Positions 1 through 7,576 of a stretch of DNA of 64,000 bases are shown here, one piece after another (within the stretch, counting starts at the first letter, position 1; every line of letters starts with the position of its first letter). Origin of the DNA: Leptospiraceae bacterium (GTDB lineage: Bacteria; Spirochaetota; Leptospiria; Leptospirales; Leptospiraceae); contig JADJFV010000001.1 in assembly GCA_016708435.1 (NCBI GenBank), positions 124,001 through 188,000 of the forward strand. Direction: 5' to 3'. The translations under genes were made by a program, and so were the position numbers. The notes under the pieces were generated by a model that worked only from the letters and a program-made list of their open reading frames with translations, did no database searches and was not told where the DNA came from.

Positions 1-488
1 TCCATTTGAACTTTAGTTGTTTGTATACGCAATTCACTGTTGATGATTTGTTGGGTTAACATACAGAAATCGGGGAAGTTCTTTTTGAGAATCTTTGGAA
101 ACTGTTGCAACATAGCCTTCCCATCGAGTCCTTTATATATGGCACGTCCAATTCTATCGGATAATGCGCGTTCGATCCCGCCGGCTTGCACTGCCTCAAT
201 TAAATCCTTTAAAAACTGTCCGTAGTTTTCGAAAGTTCTAATTCGATTCAACAAGTGAGAGTTCCCAAAGATGGAATAAGCTTCTAATAAATCTCCTTTC
301 TCTAAAGAGAATAAGAGCACCATGATTCCAGTTCTGCTTTCAACTAGAACAGAAGCTTTAATAAGAAGAGCATCTACAAGTTTACCCTCTAACAACAACG
401 TTACATTCGCCTCAGAGGAAACCGACTCTTGAGCCATCGCTATCAGTTCATTCTGTTCTTTTGGTATTTCATTTTCTGACGACATTTT
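1..488 (-). CDS. Hypothetical protein, 3' end outside window
   Basis: Read directly on the minus strand: an open frame starts at an ATG (488-486) and runs without a stop to the window edge, giving at least 162 residues. It begins MSSSENEIPKEQNEL. The visible part looks soluble, mixed alpha/beta, with no signal peptide and no long hydrophobic stretch. It contains LLLEGKLVDALLIKASVLV and VVLLFSL-like core strands, then a helical part. I do not recognise the family. It lies 36 bases downstream of the HATPase-like gene on the same strand, so it is probably the third gene of the thrC transcript. The C-terminus is missing, so the full length is unknown. Confidence 0.6.
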
Positions 489-524
489 CTTTTGCCTTTA
501 AATATAAGTATCGGAAAAATATTC

Positions 525-1262
525 TCAATGCCCCGCATTAAATCCAAATCGAATTGGCACATGCTCCGGATGCATCGGCAACTCTACCTTTGCCACGGTT
601 TCACGTTTAATTTTGGAGGAATAGATAGTAAATATATGCCTATCAAAACCGCTCTGGGCAAGTAAGATTTCTACCATCGTAATACCCATTCCTGCGCCTT
701 CTGTATTATCTCCATGATCAACATAGAATTCAAATAGATTATCATATTTTTTTGCCTTTATAAATTTTTCACGAATCCTTTCCTCTTCTTTTTGTAACAA
801 GGGAAAATTGTTTATTATTCGCAAAACGATTTTTTTTTGATCATAAAAAAATCGAATCTTAATATAAAATCCATTGTCTTTCATCTTGCTTCTATAGTAA
901 GGAAACTTTTTATCAGTCAAATTGTCTTTGAATGAATTCATAAATTCATCGTATTCTTGATCGTTCGTTGGATCAATTCCCATCTCTTTAAAAGCCAATC
1001 GTTTTATTGCTGCCTTTGTTGAGTTGACAATCAACTCTTTCGCACAAGTATAAAGCAAATCCATCAGTTCAATCTTTTCATATTTTGTCAAAAGAGTTCG
1101 AATGATGAACTTCAACTTTGCTTCTCCTAGTTCACCTAATACATAGGTAATCAAACTAATTGTTTTATTTGCAGAAACACCATCCAATACTTTTTTTTTA
1201 AATGGGACACTCAAGAGGTGTTCATCGTCATTATTCGGTATTGGATTCTGGGTATTTTCCAT
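525..1262 (-). CDS. HATPase-like (GHKL fold) protein
   Basis: 245 residues, no signal peptide or membrane segment. Residues about 70-90 (CAKELIVNSTKAAIKRL) resemble the N-box of GHKL ATPases, where Asn and an acidic residue bind Mg-ATP. Near the C-terminus GAGMGITMVEIL resembles the G2 box of histidine kinases. No phospho-acceptor domain, receiver or sensor is present, so it may be a stand-alone ATP-binding regulator rather than a full kinase. The gene starts 12 bases after the thrC stop and is probably cotranscribed with it. The assignment rests on these two motifs; the conserved D-box (DxGxG) is poorly preserved as DHGDNTEGAG. Function is unknown. Confidence 0.7.
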   Translation of the reverse strand: MENTQNPIPNNDDEHLLSVPFKKKVLDGVSANKTISLITYVLGELGEAKLKFIIRTLLTKYEKIELMDLLYTCAKELIVNSTKAAIKRLAFKEMGIDPTNDQEYDEFMNSFKDNLTDKKFPYYRSKMKDNGFYIKIRFFYDQKKIVLRIINNFPLLQKEEERIREKFIKAKKYDNLFEFYVDHGDNTEGAGMGITMVEILLAQSGFDRHIFTIYSSKIKRETVAKVELPMHPEHVPIRFGFNAGH

Positions 1263-1274
1263 ACATTTGTAAAA

Positions 1275-2618
1275 TCAAAGTTTATTGATTATATCCATCA
1301 CTGCACCAATTTCTGCCTTACAATTTAAAATGGAATTTACAAGTTTTTTATCAGTCTTTTCAATTTGATTTGAGTGAAACTGAACTTTAAACTCTGTAAA
1401 CTTCAAACCATTTGCAGTTGAAATTACAACGGCTCTTTCTCCTCGTTTAATATTTCCTTTTTCAATTTGTTTAAATAGAGCGGCTAACGCAACGCCTGTA
1501 TGTGGGTCATTGTATAAACCATGAAGATCTCCACGGGAGGCAGCATCAGCTAACTCGTGTTCGTCGGCTTCTTCTACTATGCCATTAAATTTTTGTAATG
1601 TGCGTGTGGCTTTTTTGATGGAAACAGGATTTCCTATCTGAATCGCAGAGGCGAGAGTCTTCTTTGCATCTACAGGAGCAAATTCCGAATAGCCTTTTAG
1701 ATACGATAAGTAAAGAGGATTTGCATTATGAGCTTGCGCTAAAACAATGCGAGGCAATTTAGATATTAGCCCCAATTCAAGCAACATCTCAAAACCACTT
1801 CCGAGTGCTGACACATTACCGAGATTACCCCCAGGAATGACAATCCAATCAGGAATTTCCCATCCAAGTTGTTGGGCTATTTCTGCGGAAATAGTTTTTT
1901 GTCCTTCAATGCGAAGAGAGTTCATAGAATTTGCAAGATAGATTCCCGCTTCTCTTGCAACTTCTTGGACAATCTTCATACAACCATCAAAGTCAGTATC
2001 GAGAGAAATAACTTTTGCTCCGTTGGAAACGGGTTGAATGAGTTGTGCGTTAGAGACTTTGTTCGCAGGTAAAAAAACAATTGTAGGTATACCGGCCTTA
2101 GCCGCATAGGAAGCAAGTGCAGCAGAAGTGTCTCCCGTGCTAGCACAGGCAACTGCTTTAATTTTAATTCCATCGGCAATGAGTTGGTTAACATGACTCA
2201 CTAAAACGGTCATGCCCAAGTCTTTAAAAGACCCAGTATGGGACACCCCACATTGTTTGATATAGAGTTCAGAAAGTCCAAGCTCTTTCGCTAGTCGTTT
2301 TGCTTCGTAGAGATGTGTCCTTCCCTCACCGGAGCTTACAATATTTTCATCGCGCATAGCAGGGAGAACCCACTCTCTTTTATTCCAGATTCCAGATTGA
2401 TTCGGAAACCGAACGTCTTTTAATCTGTCATCAAATAGAGTTTTCCATTCTTCGGATGAGGTCTTTTTTAATTCATTGATATTATGTTTTACTTGTAATA
2501 AGTCTCCGCATTTTTTGCAGAGATAAACGATTTCTTGTAATTCATATTCACATTTGCATTCAGGATTGATGCATTGGAATATTGCTGAGTATTTTGGTTT
2601 AGATGTAACGAGTGTCAT
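1275..2618 (-). CDS. thrC: Threonine synthase
   Basis: Converts O-phosphohomoserine to threonine with pyridoxal phosphate in the cytoplasm, the last step of threonine synthesis. The 447-residue protein has an N-terminal zinc-ribbon-like segment (Cys16, Cys21/23, Cys34, Cys37), as in one class of threonine synthases. The PLP lysine is in HTGSFKDLGM (Lys132). Further PLP-fold signatures are ACASTGDTSAALASYAAKAG and the glycine-rich VIPGGNLGNVSALGSG. Length is normal for the long class. It leads a likely operon with the HATPase-like gene and the partial gene further downstream. An alternative would be another fold-type II enzyme, but the zinc ribbon plus overall layout favour ThrC. Confidence 0.93.
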   Translation of the reverse strand: MTLVTSKPKYSAIFQCINPECKCEYELQEIVYLCKKCGDLLQVKHNINELKKTSSEEWKTLFDDRLKDVRFPNQSGIWNKREWVLPAMRDENIVSSGEGRTHLYEAKRLAKELGLSELYIKQCGVSHTGSFKDLGMTVLVSHVNQLIADGIKIKAVACASTGDTSAALASYAAKAGIPTIVFLPANKVSNAQLIQPVSNGAKVISLDTDFDGCMKIVQEVAREAGIYLANSMNSLRIEGQKTISAEIAQQLGWEIPDWIVIPGGNLGNVSALGSGFEMLLELGLISKLPRIVLAQAHNANPLYLSYLKGYSEFAPVDAKKTLASAIQIGNPVSIKKATRTLQKFNGIVEEADEHELADAASRGDLHGLYNDPHTGVALAALFKQIEKGNIKRGERAVVISTANGLKFTEFKVQFHSNQIEKTDKKLVNSILNCKAEIGAVMDIINKL

Positions 2619-2708
2619 AAGTTAAGTTTCAATTTATAGGTAATATACGAAATATAGCAAGAAAAAATTTACTAAATTGCAATTTGAAAGAAATTAAGAG
2701 GAGGATTT

Positions 2709-3067
2709 GCCACAGAGACACAAAGGCACAGAGTTCTCTGGAATCGCTATATTTGTATCACATTAATGATAGTTTAGAAAAGAATAGAATTTGGTAATTC
2801 AATTACATTAAAGGTGTCATTCCCATTATGTTTCGACCCTTAGAGAGAAACATTGAGTTTCGTTTTCTGTCTGGAATCTCTACCTCGTGAGACCCCCGAC
2901 ATCGCTTGGCGGTGGCGGCGAAAGCGGGTGGAATTTCGGGGGTGACAGAACAGGAAAATTCTTACATCGAAATCACGTTAATTTATCCATTATCTCTCAT
3001 TCACATTAAACATATGAATAAAATCAGCACCTTCCCCAAAACCTCAATGTCTTTGTGTCTCTGTGGC
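2709..3067. repeat. MITE-like segment with inverted GCCACAGAG ends
   Basis: The left end at 2709 reads GCCACAGAGACACAAAG and the right end (3048-3067) is its inverse, so the 359-base stretch is bounded by near-identical inverted termini. Inside, at 2892-2899 and 2936-2943, ACCCCCGA and TCGGGGGT form a second inverted pair around a GC-rich core unlike the surrounding AT-rich DNA. No gene is supported except the last 24 bases, which encode the tail of the neighbouring glycosylase. The same end sequence recurs at 14983, 15159 (inverted) and 49884. No transposase is visible; mobility is inferred. Confidence 0.6.
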
Positions 3068-3676
3068 ATCTTCTTTTATTTCCTTCATTGCTGGATGTTT
3101 TTTTAAGAGGGCTAGGGCTTTGGTTGTTAATTCTTTTCCGCGAGCAGTATTGTTCCATACATTTAGTCCAGAAGGATGAGGAAGAGCAATCCAGTCGAAG
3201 GAAACTCCATAAATCTTTGTTTTAAAAACTTTACCAATAACTTCATCAAGTTTGTATTTTTTATTTTCTATCAATAAATCAATCGCCATCTTACCAATCG
3301 GTATAACAAGTTCTGGTTTGTGAAATTCTATTTCATATTCCAGATAGACGCTACAATTTTTAATTTCTTCGGGCGAAGGTCGTCTATCTCCTGACTTTGC
3401 TTTGCCGGGAAAACAGCGACAGACTGCTGACATATTTACTTTTTGGCGATAGAGTTCTTCTTCTATTCCAATCGTTTTAAACCATTTGAATAAAGTTTTG
3501 CCAGCAGTGTAAGAGAACGGCTTACCGTGTTTTTCCTCATGAATGCCGGGAGCCTGCCCAATCGAAATTACTTTTGTTTTTTTTACAGAGCCTACTATCG
3601 GTTTGCCCTGCATCGCTTTGCATTTCTGACAAGCATAAAGTGTAGATACAAATTCGTTATATGATTTAAATTGCAT
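3044..3676 (-). CDS. Uracil-DNA glycosylase, family 4-like
   Basis: Excises uracil from DNA as the first step of base excision repair. The 210-residue protein has the superfamily motif GQAPGIHEEKHGKPF at about residues 40-54 and the C-terminal LPHPSG motif. Cys16, Cys19, Cys86/88 and Cys108 are spaced like the four ligands of the iron-sulfur cluster in family 4 enzymes. The last eight residues (DATETQRH) are encoded by a copy of the dispersed GCCACAGAG repeat, so the repeat supplies the stop codon. The gene stands alone between repeat-rich spacers. The family number (4 rather than 5) is the least certain part. Confidence 0.85.
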   Translation of the reverse strand: MQFKSYNEFVSTLYACQKCKAMQGKPIVGSVKKTKVISIGQAPGIHEEKHGKPFSYTAGKTLFKWFKTIGIEEELYRQKVNMSAVCRCFPGKAKSGDRRPSPEEIKNCSVYLEYEIEFHKPELVIPIGKMAIDLLIENKKYKLDEVIGKVFKTKIYGVSFDWIALPHPSGLNVWNNTARGKELTTKALALLKKHPAMKEIKEDATETQRH

Positions 3677-3684
3677 AGTAGTCT

Positions 3685-3828
3685 GTCACCTCGAACTGTC
3701 CCATCGTGAGAGGTCTATCTAACAAAAAAAGTATAAGATTCACCTTTACTAACTAAGGAATATGGATCTCTCACTATCTTCCGTCCTTCGGCTTTCGCCG
3801 ACCTTCGCCTTCGCATGTTCGAGATGAC
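3685..3828. repeat. Inverted GTCAyCTCGAAC repeat pair
   Basis: GTCACCTCGAAC at 3685-3696 is matched by GTTCGAGATGAC at 3817-3828 (one mismatch). Each is followed inward by a GTGAGAGRTC-like segment. The interior near the right end holds a CTTCGGCTTTCGCCGA-like stem. This is a short intergenic inverted-repeat unit between the glycosylase and ctaB, with no open reading frame. It could be a mobile palindromic element or a transcript-end structure. Confidence 0.5.
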
Positions 3829-3841
3829 TGTTTAATAATCT

Positions 3842-3878
3842 ATCGGTGTTCATCGTCTTCATCGGTGGTAATCTTTAA
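3842..3878. repeat. TCATCGGTG tandem dispersed repeat
   Basis: The stretch reads ATCGGTGTTCATCG then TTCATCGGTGGTAATC. A closely related copy is at 41309-41347. It overlaps the ctaB stop codon (3875-3877), so the repeat abuts the coding end. Such short units recur between genes in many bacterial genomes; no function is known to me. Confidence 0.55.
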
Positions 3879-4741
3879 ATCACCTTTCTATCAAACAGGA
3901 TTATAAAGTTCACGACATACAAATGAAAGATACTGAAAAAGAAAAAGAAGCGAGCGAATTTTTTGGACTCAGAAAGCATTAATCGAACAGAGAGGTAAAT
4001 CATGAGTAAACAAAGAGCAATTGTAGAGTATAGATAAATAAATCCAACCTTCTCGGAAACAAAGTAAAATGCAACACAGGAAATAGAATATAGAATTGTA
4101 TAAATAAAAATTGCTTGAACTGTTTTCTTTAGCCCCCTGACAACAGGCATCATAGGAAATTCAGCAGAATCATAATCATCCTTTAGAAAGATGGCGAGTG
4201 CCCAGAAATGCGCTGGTGTCCATAAAAAGATCATAGCAAATAAAGTCCAAGCAGGAAGCGGCAAAGTATTAGTTACCGCAGCATAGCCAATGAGTGGACC
4301 GATACAGCCAGAGATTCCCCCAATTACAATATTTTGATCCGTTCTAGGCTTTAAGTAAATTGTATAGAGAAAAATATAAAGTAAAAGTCCGCCTAACGCA
4401 CATAAGGCGGTAAGTAGATTTGCATAAAAATAAAGAATTGCAAAAGAAATTAGAATCATCACTAACCCAACACTAAGAGCGGTGATAGGTTGAATCTCGC
4501 CTCTAGGCAAAGGACGATTTTTCGTTCTCTGCATTTTAGCATCTCGGTCAATCTCAATGTATTGATTTAAAATAAAAGAAGCAGAGGACATAAAGAAGGT
4601 TCCGAGTAAAGTCATAGCAACAAGAAAGCCCGCTGGATGACCATCACCACCAAGATATAATCCGGGAAGAGAAGTTACGAGGACAAGCGATGTTACCCTC
4701 GGTTTAATGAGTTTATTCCAAATAGATATGTATTTTAACAT
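3875..4741 (-). CDS. ctaB: Protoheme IX farnesyltransferase (heme O synthase)
   Basis: Adds a farnesyl group to heme B to make heme O, in the inner membrane, for heme-copper oxidases. The 288-residue protein is highly hydrophobic with about eight to nine membrane segments. It carries the UbiA-family metal-prenyl motif NQYIEIDRDAKMQRTKNRP near residues 60-78 and a second acidic loop KDDYDSAEFPMMP. It lies 6 bases after ctaA at the end of a minus-strand operon, which fits sequential heme O then heme A synthesis. The stop codon sits inside a dispersed repeat. The identification is secure. Confidence 0.95.
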   Translation of the reverse strand: MLKYISIWNKLIKPRVTSLVLVTSLPGLYLGGDGHPAGFLVAMTLLGTFFMSSASFILNQYIEIDRDAKMQRTKNRPLPRGEIQPITALSVGLVMILISFAILYFYANLLTALCALGGLLLYIFLYTIYLKPRTDQNIVIGGISGCIGPLIGYAAVTNTLPLPAWTLFAMIFLWTPAHFWALAIFLKDDYDSAEFPMMPVVRGLKKTVQAIFIYTILYSISCVAFYFVSEKVGFIYLYSTIALCLLMIYLSVRLMLSESKKFARFFFFFSIFHLYVVNFIILFDRKVI

Positions 4742-4747
4742 GAGCGG

Positions 4748-5680
4748 TTAGAGAGAATTATCCTCAGGCAAAAGCCGATAGTATAGAGCCGTATAGACTA
4801 AGATAAACAAAGCAACTCCCATACCAGTATGAGCTGCGGTAACAAGTGTAGGAAGTTGAAATAAAACATTAGAAACTCCTAATATAATTTGAAAGCCAAC
4901 AGCATAAAGAGCCAGTTTTAAAAATAAACGCGTTCTAGGATCATAGGATTTAAAAATGGATACAGCAACATTTACAATAATAAGAAAAACGATTAAATAG
5001 GCAACAAATCTATGCTCCATTTGAATCTTAACAAAACCTTCCATAGCAGGAAACCATTGACCATTGCAAGTAGGCCAGTCAGGACAAGCAAGCCCCGCAT
5101 AGTTAGAACTAACCCGACCACCCATAAACAATTGAAAGTAAACTAAAAATACAGTGAGTGATATAAGCAAGTTCTTAGAATTAAAAATAGCAAGCCAATT
5201 CACAAGTCGAATTTCTTCCCTACCAGTCTTCAAAATATAATTTGCCTTAGCGGTAATGCTAACAATCAAAGTAAAAAGAAAAACCGCATTGAGTAAATGC
5301 ATATTAACCGTTCCAGGGTCAAGGAGTTTGGTAACAGTAAGTTTTCCCAAAATAACTTGATTGACTAAAACAACAAGAGAGGTAAATGCCAGTAAGCCAA
5401 AACGAGCCCGCAATTCAGAATTTTTAAATACTATGATAGATAAGGCTAATACAACGAAGCCCAAAAGACCAGAATAGATTCTATGCCCGACTTCCATCCA
5501 GATTCTAAACTCTGGGGGAGGAATTACCTTACCGTGACATAAAGGCCAGTCAGGACAGGCAAGTCCTGAATCAGTAGCTCTTACAAGAGGTCCAAATAAA
5601 ATATTAATAAAAATTAAAACGGAAAGTAAGAAAGCTAACTTATAAACAACTGAAATAGATTTCCTAAGAGTTTCATTCAT
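4748..5680 (-). CDS. ctaA: Heme A synthase (COX15/CtaA)
   Basis: Oxidises heme O to heme A in the inner membrane for cytochrome oxidase. The 310-residue protein has eight predicted membrane helices in two similar halves. Each half carries the paired-cysteine-loop signature: GLACPDWPLCHGKVIPP near the N-terminus and GLACPDWPTCNGQWFP in the second half. Conserved heme-ligand histidines follow in EVGHRIYSG and MEHRFVAY. It starts two bases before the ankyrin gene's stop and is followed at 6 bases by ctaB, so translation is probably coupled. The cytochrome oxidase genes themselves are not in this window. Confidence 0.95.
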   Translation of the reverse strand: MNETLRKSISVVYKLAFLLSVLIFINILFGPLVRATDSGLACPDWPLCHGKVIPPPEFRIWMEVGHRIYSGLLGFVVLALSIIVFKNSELRARFGLLAFTSLVVLVNQVILGKLTVTKLLDPGTVNMHLLNAVFLFTLIVSITAKANYILKTGREEIRLVNWLAIFNSKNLLISLTVFLVYFQLFMGGRVSSNYAGLACPDWPTCNGQWFPAMEGFVKIQMEHRFVAYLIVFLIIVNVAVSIFKSYDPRTRLFLKLALYAVGFQIILGVSNVLFQLPTLVTAAHTGMGVALFILVYTALYYRLLPEDNSL

Positions 5681-5681
5681 C

Positions 5682-6227
5682 CTATTCTCTAGCGCCAGCC
5701 TGTTTTAGAATTGTGACAATCTCAGGCCTTCCTCCCTTCATAGCAAAGCTTAAAGCAGATTCTTCTACATTGGTTCTAGCATTTGGATTTGCTTTGTTTT
5801 CTAAAAGAATTCCAATCGCATCTTTTCTTGCATAAAAAACGGCGTGAATCAAAGCAGTCTTTCCTTCTTTGTCTTTTGCATTTACAAGGATTCCTGGACG
5901 AGAAAGGAGATAACGAAGAATATCCACATGACCATTCGCGGCAGAATAAATCAAGGCAGTTCGCCCGGTTTCTTTGTGTTTACGATTGATATCCGCTCCT
6001 GCTTCCACAAGGGTCTTTACAATTTCTAAATTATTATCTGCACAAGAAAGAAGCAAGGGGGTCATCTCCCTTGCATCCGGTGCGTTCAGATTGACTTTAG
6101 ACTTGATAAGGATTTTTACCTTCTCAAGATTTGCATCTCTAACAGCCTCTAATAGTTCCTCATTTACATCGGCACTTAAGGAAGAGAATGAGACTAAGAG
6201 GCTAATCAATAGTAAACGAAATTTCAA
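5682..6227 (-). CDS. Secreted ankyrin-repeat protein
   Basis: Four to five ankyrin repeats (for example REMTPLLLSCADNNLEIVK and TGRTALIYSAANGHVDIL) follow a signal peptide, so it is likely periplasmic. I chose the TTG at 6227, six bases after an AAGAGG ribosome site, giving MKFRLLLISLLVSFSSLSA as a clean export signal. A longer TTG start at 6251 would overlap the preceding dehydratase by 14 bases and put charged residues ahead of the signal. Ankyrin repeats bind other proteins; the partner is unknown. Its place directly upstream of ctaA suggests, but does not prove, a role near heme or respiratory biogenesis. Confidence 0.85.
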   Translation of the reverse strand: MKFRLLLISLLVSFSSLSADVNEELLEAVRDANLEKVKILIKSKVNLNAPDAREMTPLLLSCADNNLEIVKTLVEAGADINRKHKETGRTALIYSAANGHVDILRYLLSRPGILVNAKDKEGKTALIHAVFYARKDAIGILLENKANPNARTNVEESALSFAMKGGRPEIVTILKQAGARE

Positions 6228-6237
6228 GCGTAACCTC

Positions 6238-6654
6238 TTAAGCACAAGCAACGATTAAATCGCCACCGGCTTTTACTTCTCCGTTTTGATCAATTGCTTC
6301 GACGCTAACAGTGATTAGCTTCTCGCCATTCTCTTCTTTCTTTCTTTTAACGGTTCCTTTGCAGGTAAGAACAGAACCTAGCTTGGTCATGGACTTAAAT
6401 TTTATCCCGAAGAATTTAATTTGTTTTTGGTCTGCCCAATTTGTGCATGCACGCCCAATAAGAGCCATCACAAACATACCATGTGCGATCGTTCCATCTA
6501 AACCATTTGCGATTGCAAATTCTTTGTCATTGTGAATAGGATTAAAATCTCCACTCGCTCCCGCATAACGCACTAGATTCGCGTGAGTGATTGCAGGCAG
6601 GGTGAGAGAAGGAATTTCATTACCAACTTCTATTTTATCAAATTCGATTTTCAT
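6238..6654 (-). CDS. MaoC-like dehydratase, HadB-like subunit
   Basis: 138-residue single hot-dog hydratase. It carries the catalytic hydratase-2 motif in YAGASGDFNPIHNDKEFA (Asp and His dyad) followed by AHGMFVMALIGR. The arrangement closely resembles mycobacterial HadB, the catalytic half of the heterodimeric (3R)-hydroxyacyl-ACP dehydratase. The HadA-like partner is encoded 13 bases upstream, so a two-subunit enzyme is likely. The physiological acyl substrate cannot be read from sequence. The start ATG has an AAGGAG-like site just upstream. Confidence 0.88.
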   Translation of the reverse strand: MKIEFDKIEVGNEIPSLTLPAITHANLVRYAGASGDFNPIHNDKEFAIANGLDGTIAHGMFVMALIGRACTNWADQKQIKFFGIKFKSMTKLGSVLTCKGTVKRKKEENGEKLITVSVEAIDQNGEVKAGGDLIVACA

Positions 6655-6667
6655 AAATAATTACTCC

Positions 6668-7120
6668 TTAGTTAGGGCGAATGACGATTGCCATTTCTGC
6701 TTGGATGCAAGGCTCGTTCTTTGCGTTGTGGTAAGTGGTTCTAAATGTAACCATGTCCATCTTTCCTGTTTTAACATCTACAACTTCGGATTGTGCCCAA
6801 ACATTTCCAGGGTAGAGCGGTTTCAGGTAAGTATACTCTTCTTTTAAATGAAGAAGACGCTTGATGTCGATTCCAAAAGAAGTCATGTCTTCCCAGATTT
6901 TCGGGTATCCCCAAAACTGAATAGATGTTTGAAAGGTAGGTGGTGCAGGTATATCGTCGTAACCCGCTTTCTTTGCAGCTTCCAAGTCAAAGTAGATTGG
7001 ATTTGTTTCGCCAATAGCAATGCAAAACTCTTTAATTTTTCCACTCTCGACAACAAAATCAAAACGGTCCATTTTCTTTCCAACAATGTCCTTGGAAAGT
7101 GTGCTCGTAGTTTCACTCAT
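6668..7120 (-). CDS. MaoC N-terminal-type dehydratase, HadA-like subunit
   Basis: 150 residues with the features of the non-catalytic hot-dog half (FAS1-like dehydratase domain): VGKKMDRFDFVVESGKIKEF, then TNPIYFDLEAAKKAGYDDIPAPPTF, and a C-terminal strand region. This matches mycobacterial HadA in length and layout. Together with the adjacent HadB-like gene it should form a (3R)-hydroxyacyl dehydratase. It is the first gene of the five-gene operon ending in ctaB; GGAG sits about 8 bases before the ATG. The roughly 450-base spacer upstream should hold the promoter, but I could not place a convincing -35/-10 pair. Confidence 0.88.
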   Translation of the reverse strand: MSETTSTLSKDIVGKKMDRFDFVVESGKIKEFCIAIGETNPIYFDLEAAKKAGYDDIPAPPTFQTSIQFWGYPKIWEDMTSFGIDIKRLLHLKEEYTYLKPLYPGNVWAQSEVVDVKTGKMDMVTFRTTYHNAKNEPCIQAEMAIVIRPN

Positions 7121-7255
7121 AATTAGAACTCCGTGTATAATACTGATTCTACATATTTCAAAATTCAGGTATTCAGTCTATTCTTTATTTTCGGGTGTGA
7201 AGTGAGGGATTGGGGACATATTTGGGCGTTCTCGGCGGGAATCTCCATTAATCGT

Positions 7256-7283
7256 GAAGGCGCAGAAACGTTTCTGCGCCTTC
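7256..7283. repeat. Perfect 28-base palindrome
   Basis: Arms GAAGGCGCAGAAAC and GTTTCTGCGCCTTC meet with no loop. After a short bulge the pairing continues into TTAATC/GATTAA on the flanks. It is much richer in GC than its surroundings. It lies in the spacer between the HadA-like gene and recQ. There is no T-run, so a simple terminator is unlikely; a mobile palindromic unit or a cruciform site is more likely. Apart from this and a doubtful small frame, I see nothing in 7121-7576. Confidence 0.75.
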
Positions 7284-7312
7284 GATTAACCTTCGGTTTG
7301 AGCTCGATTTGA

Positions 7313-7480
7313 TTACGATAAGGATTTGATAAGAATATGTAAAAAAACAAACGAAAAACGAATATAAGTCACAGCGCTGAAGGTGGGGTCACACCTAACG
7401 GTGGGTTCGTTGCCGCGGGCTATTGATTCTATTACTTTATTAAATTTATCTAATATTCTTAATTCATTAAATTGCTTCAT
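7313..7480 (-). CDS. Doubtful small ORF, 55 residues
   Basis: An ATG at 7480 follows a good GGAG site. The first 26 residues (MKQFNELRILDKFNKVIESI and on) look like a real amphipathic N-terminus. The rest (PTVRCDPTFSAV and on) looks like read-through of noncoding DNA. This may be the 5' remnant of a lost gene. I do not recognise it, and it could equally be chance. Confidence 0.2.
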   Translation of the reverse strand: MKQFNELRILDKFNKVIESIARGNEPTVRCDPTFSAVTYIRFSFVFLHILIKSLS

Positions 7481-7576
7481 AGTTTTACTCCTTTGCGTAA
7501 GGCGAATAAGTAACAGACATATGAAAGTTTATGCAATTGGTCTAGCAGATATTATCCTCGACGCGCTACTCCCAAA

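Noticed and set aside
40..225. 61-residue plus-strand frame at the left edge
   Set aside because: It lies antisense to the partial minus-strand gene, whose frame is open to the edge and has better codon use.
2906..3106. 66-residue plus-strand frame in the first repeat segment
   Set aside because: It crosses the GC-rich core and the repeat end and runs against the glycosylase gene; composition is not protein-like.
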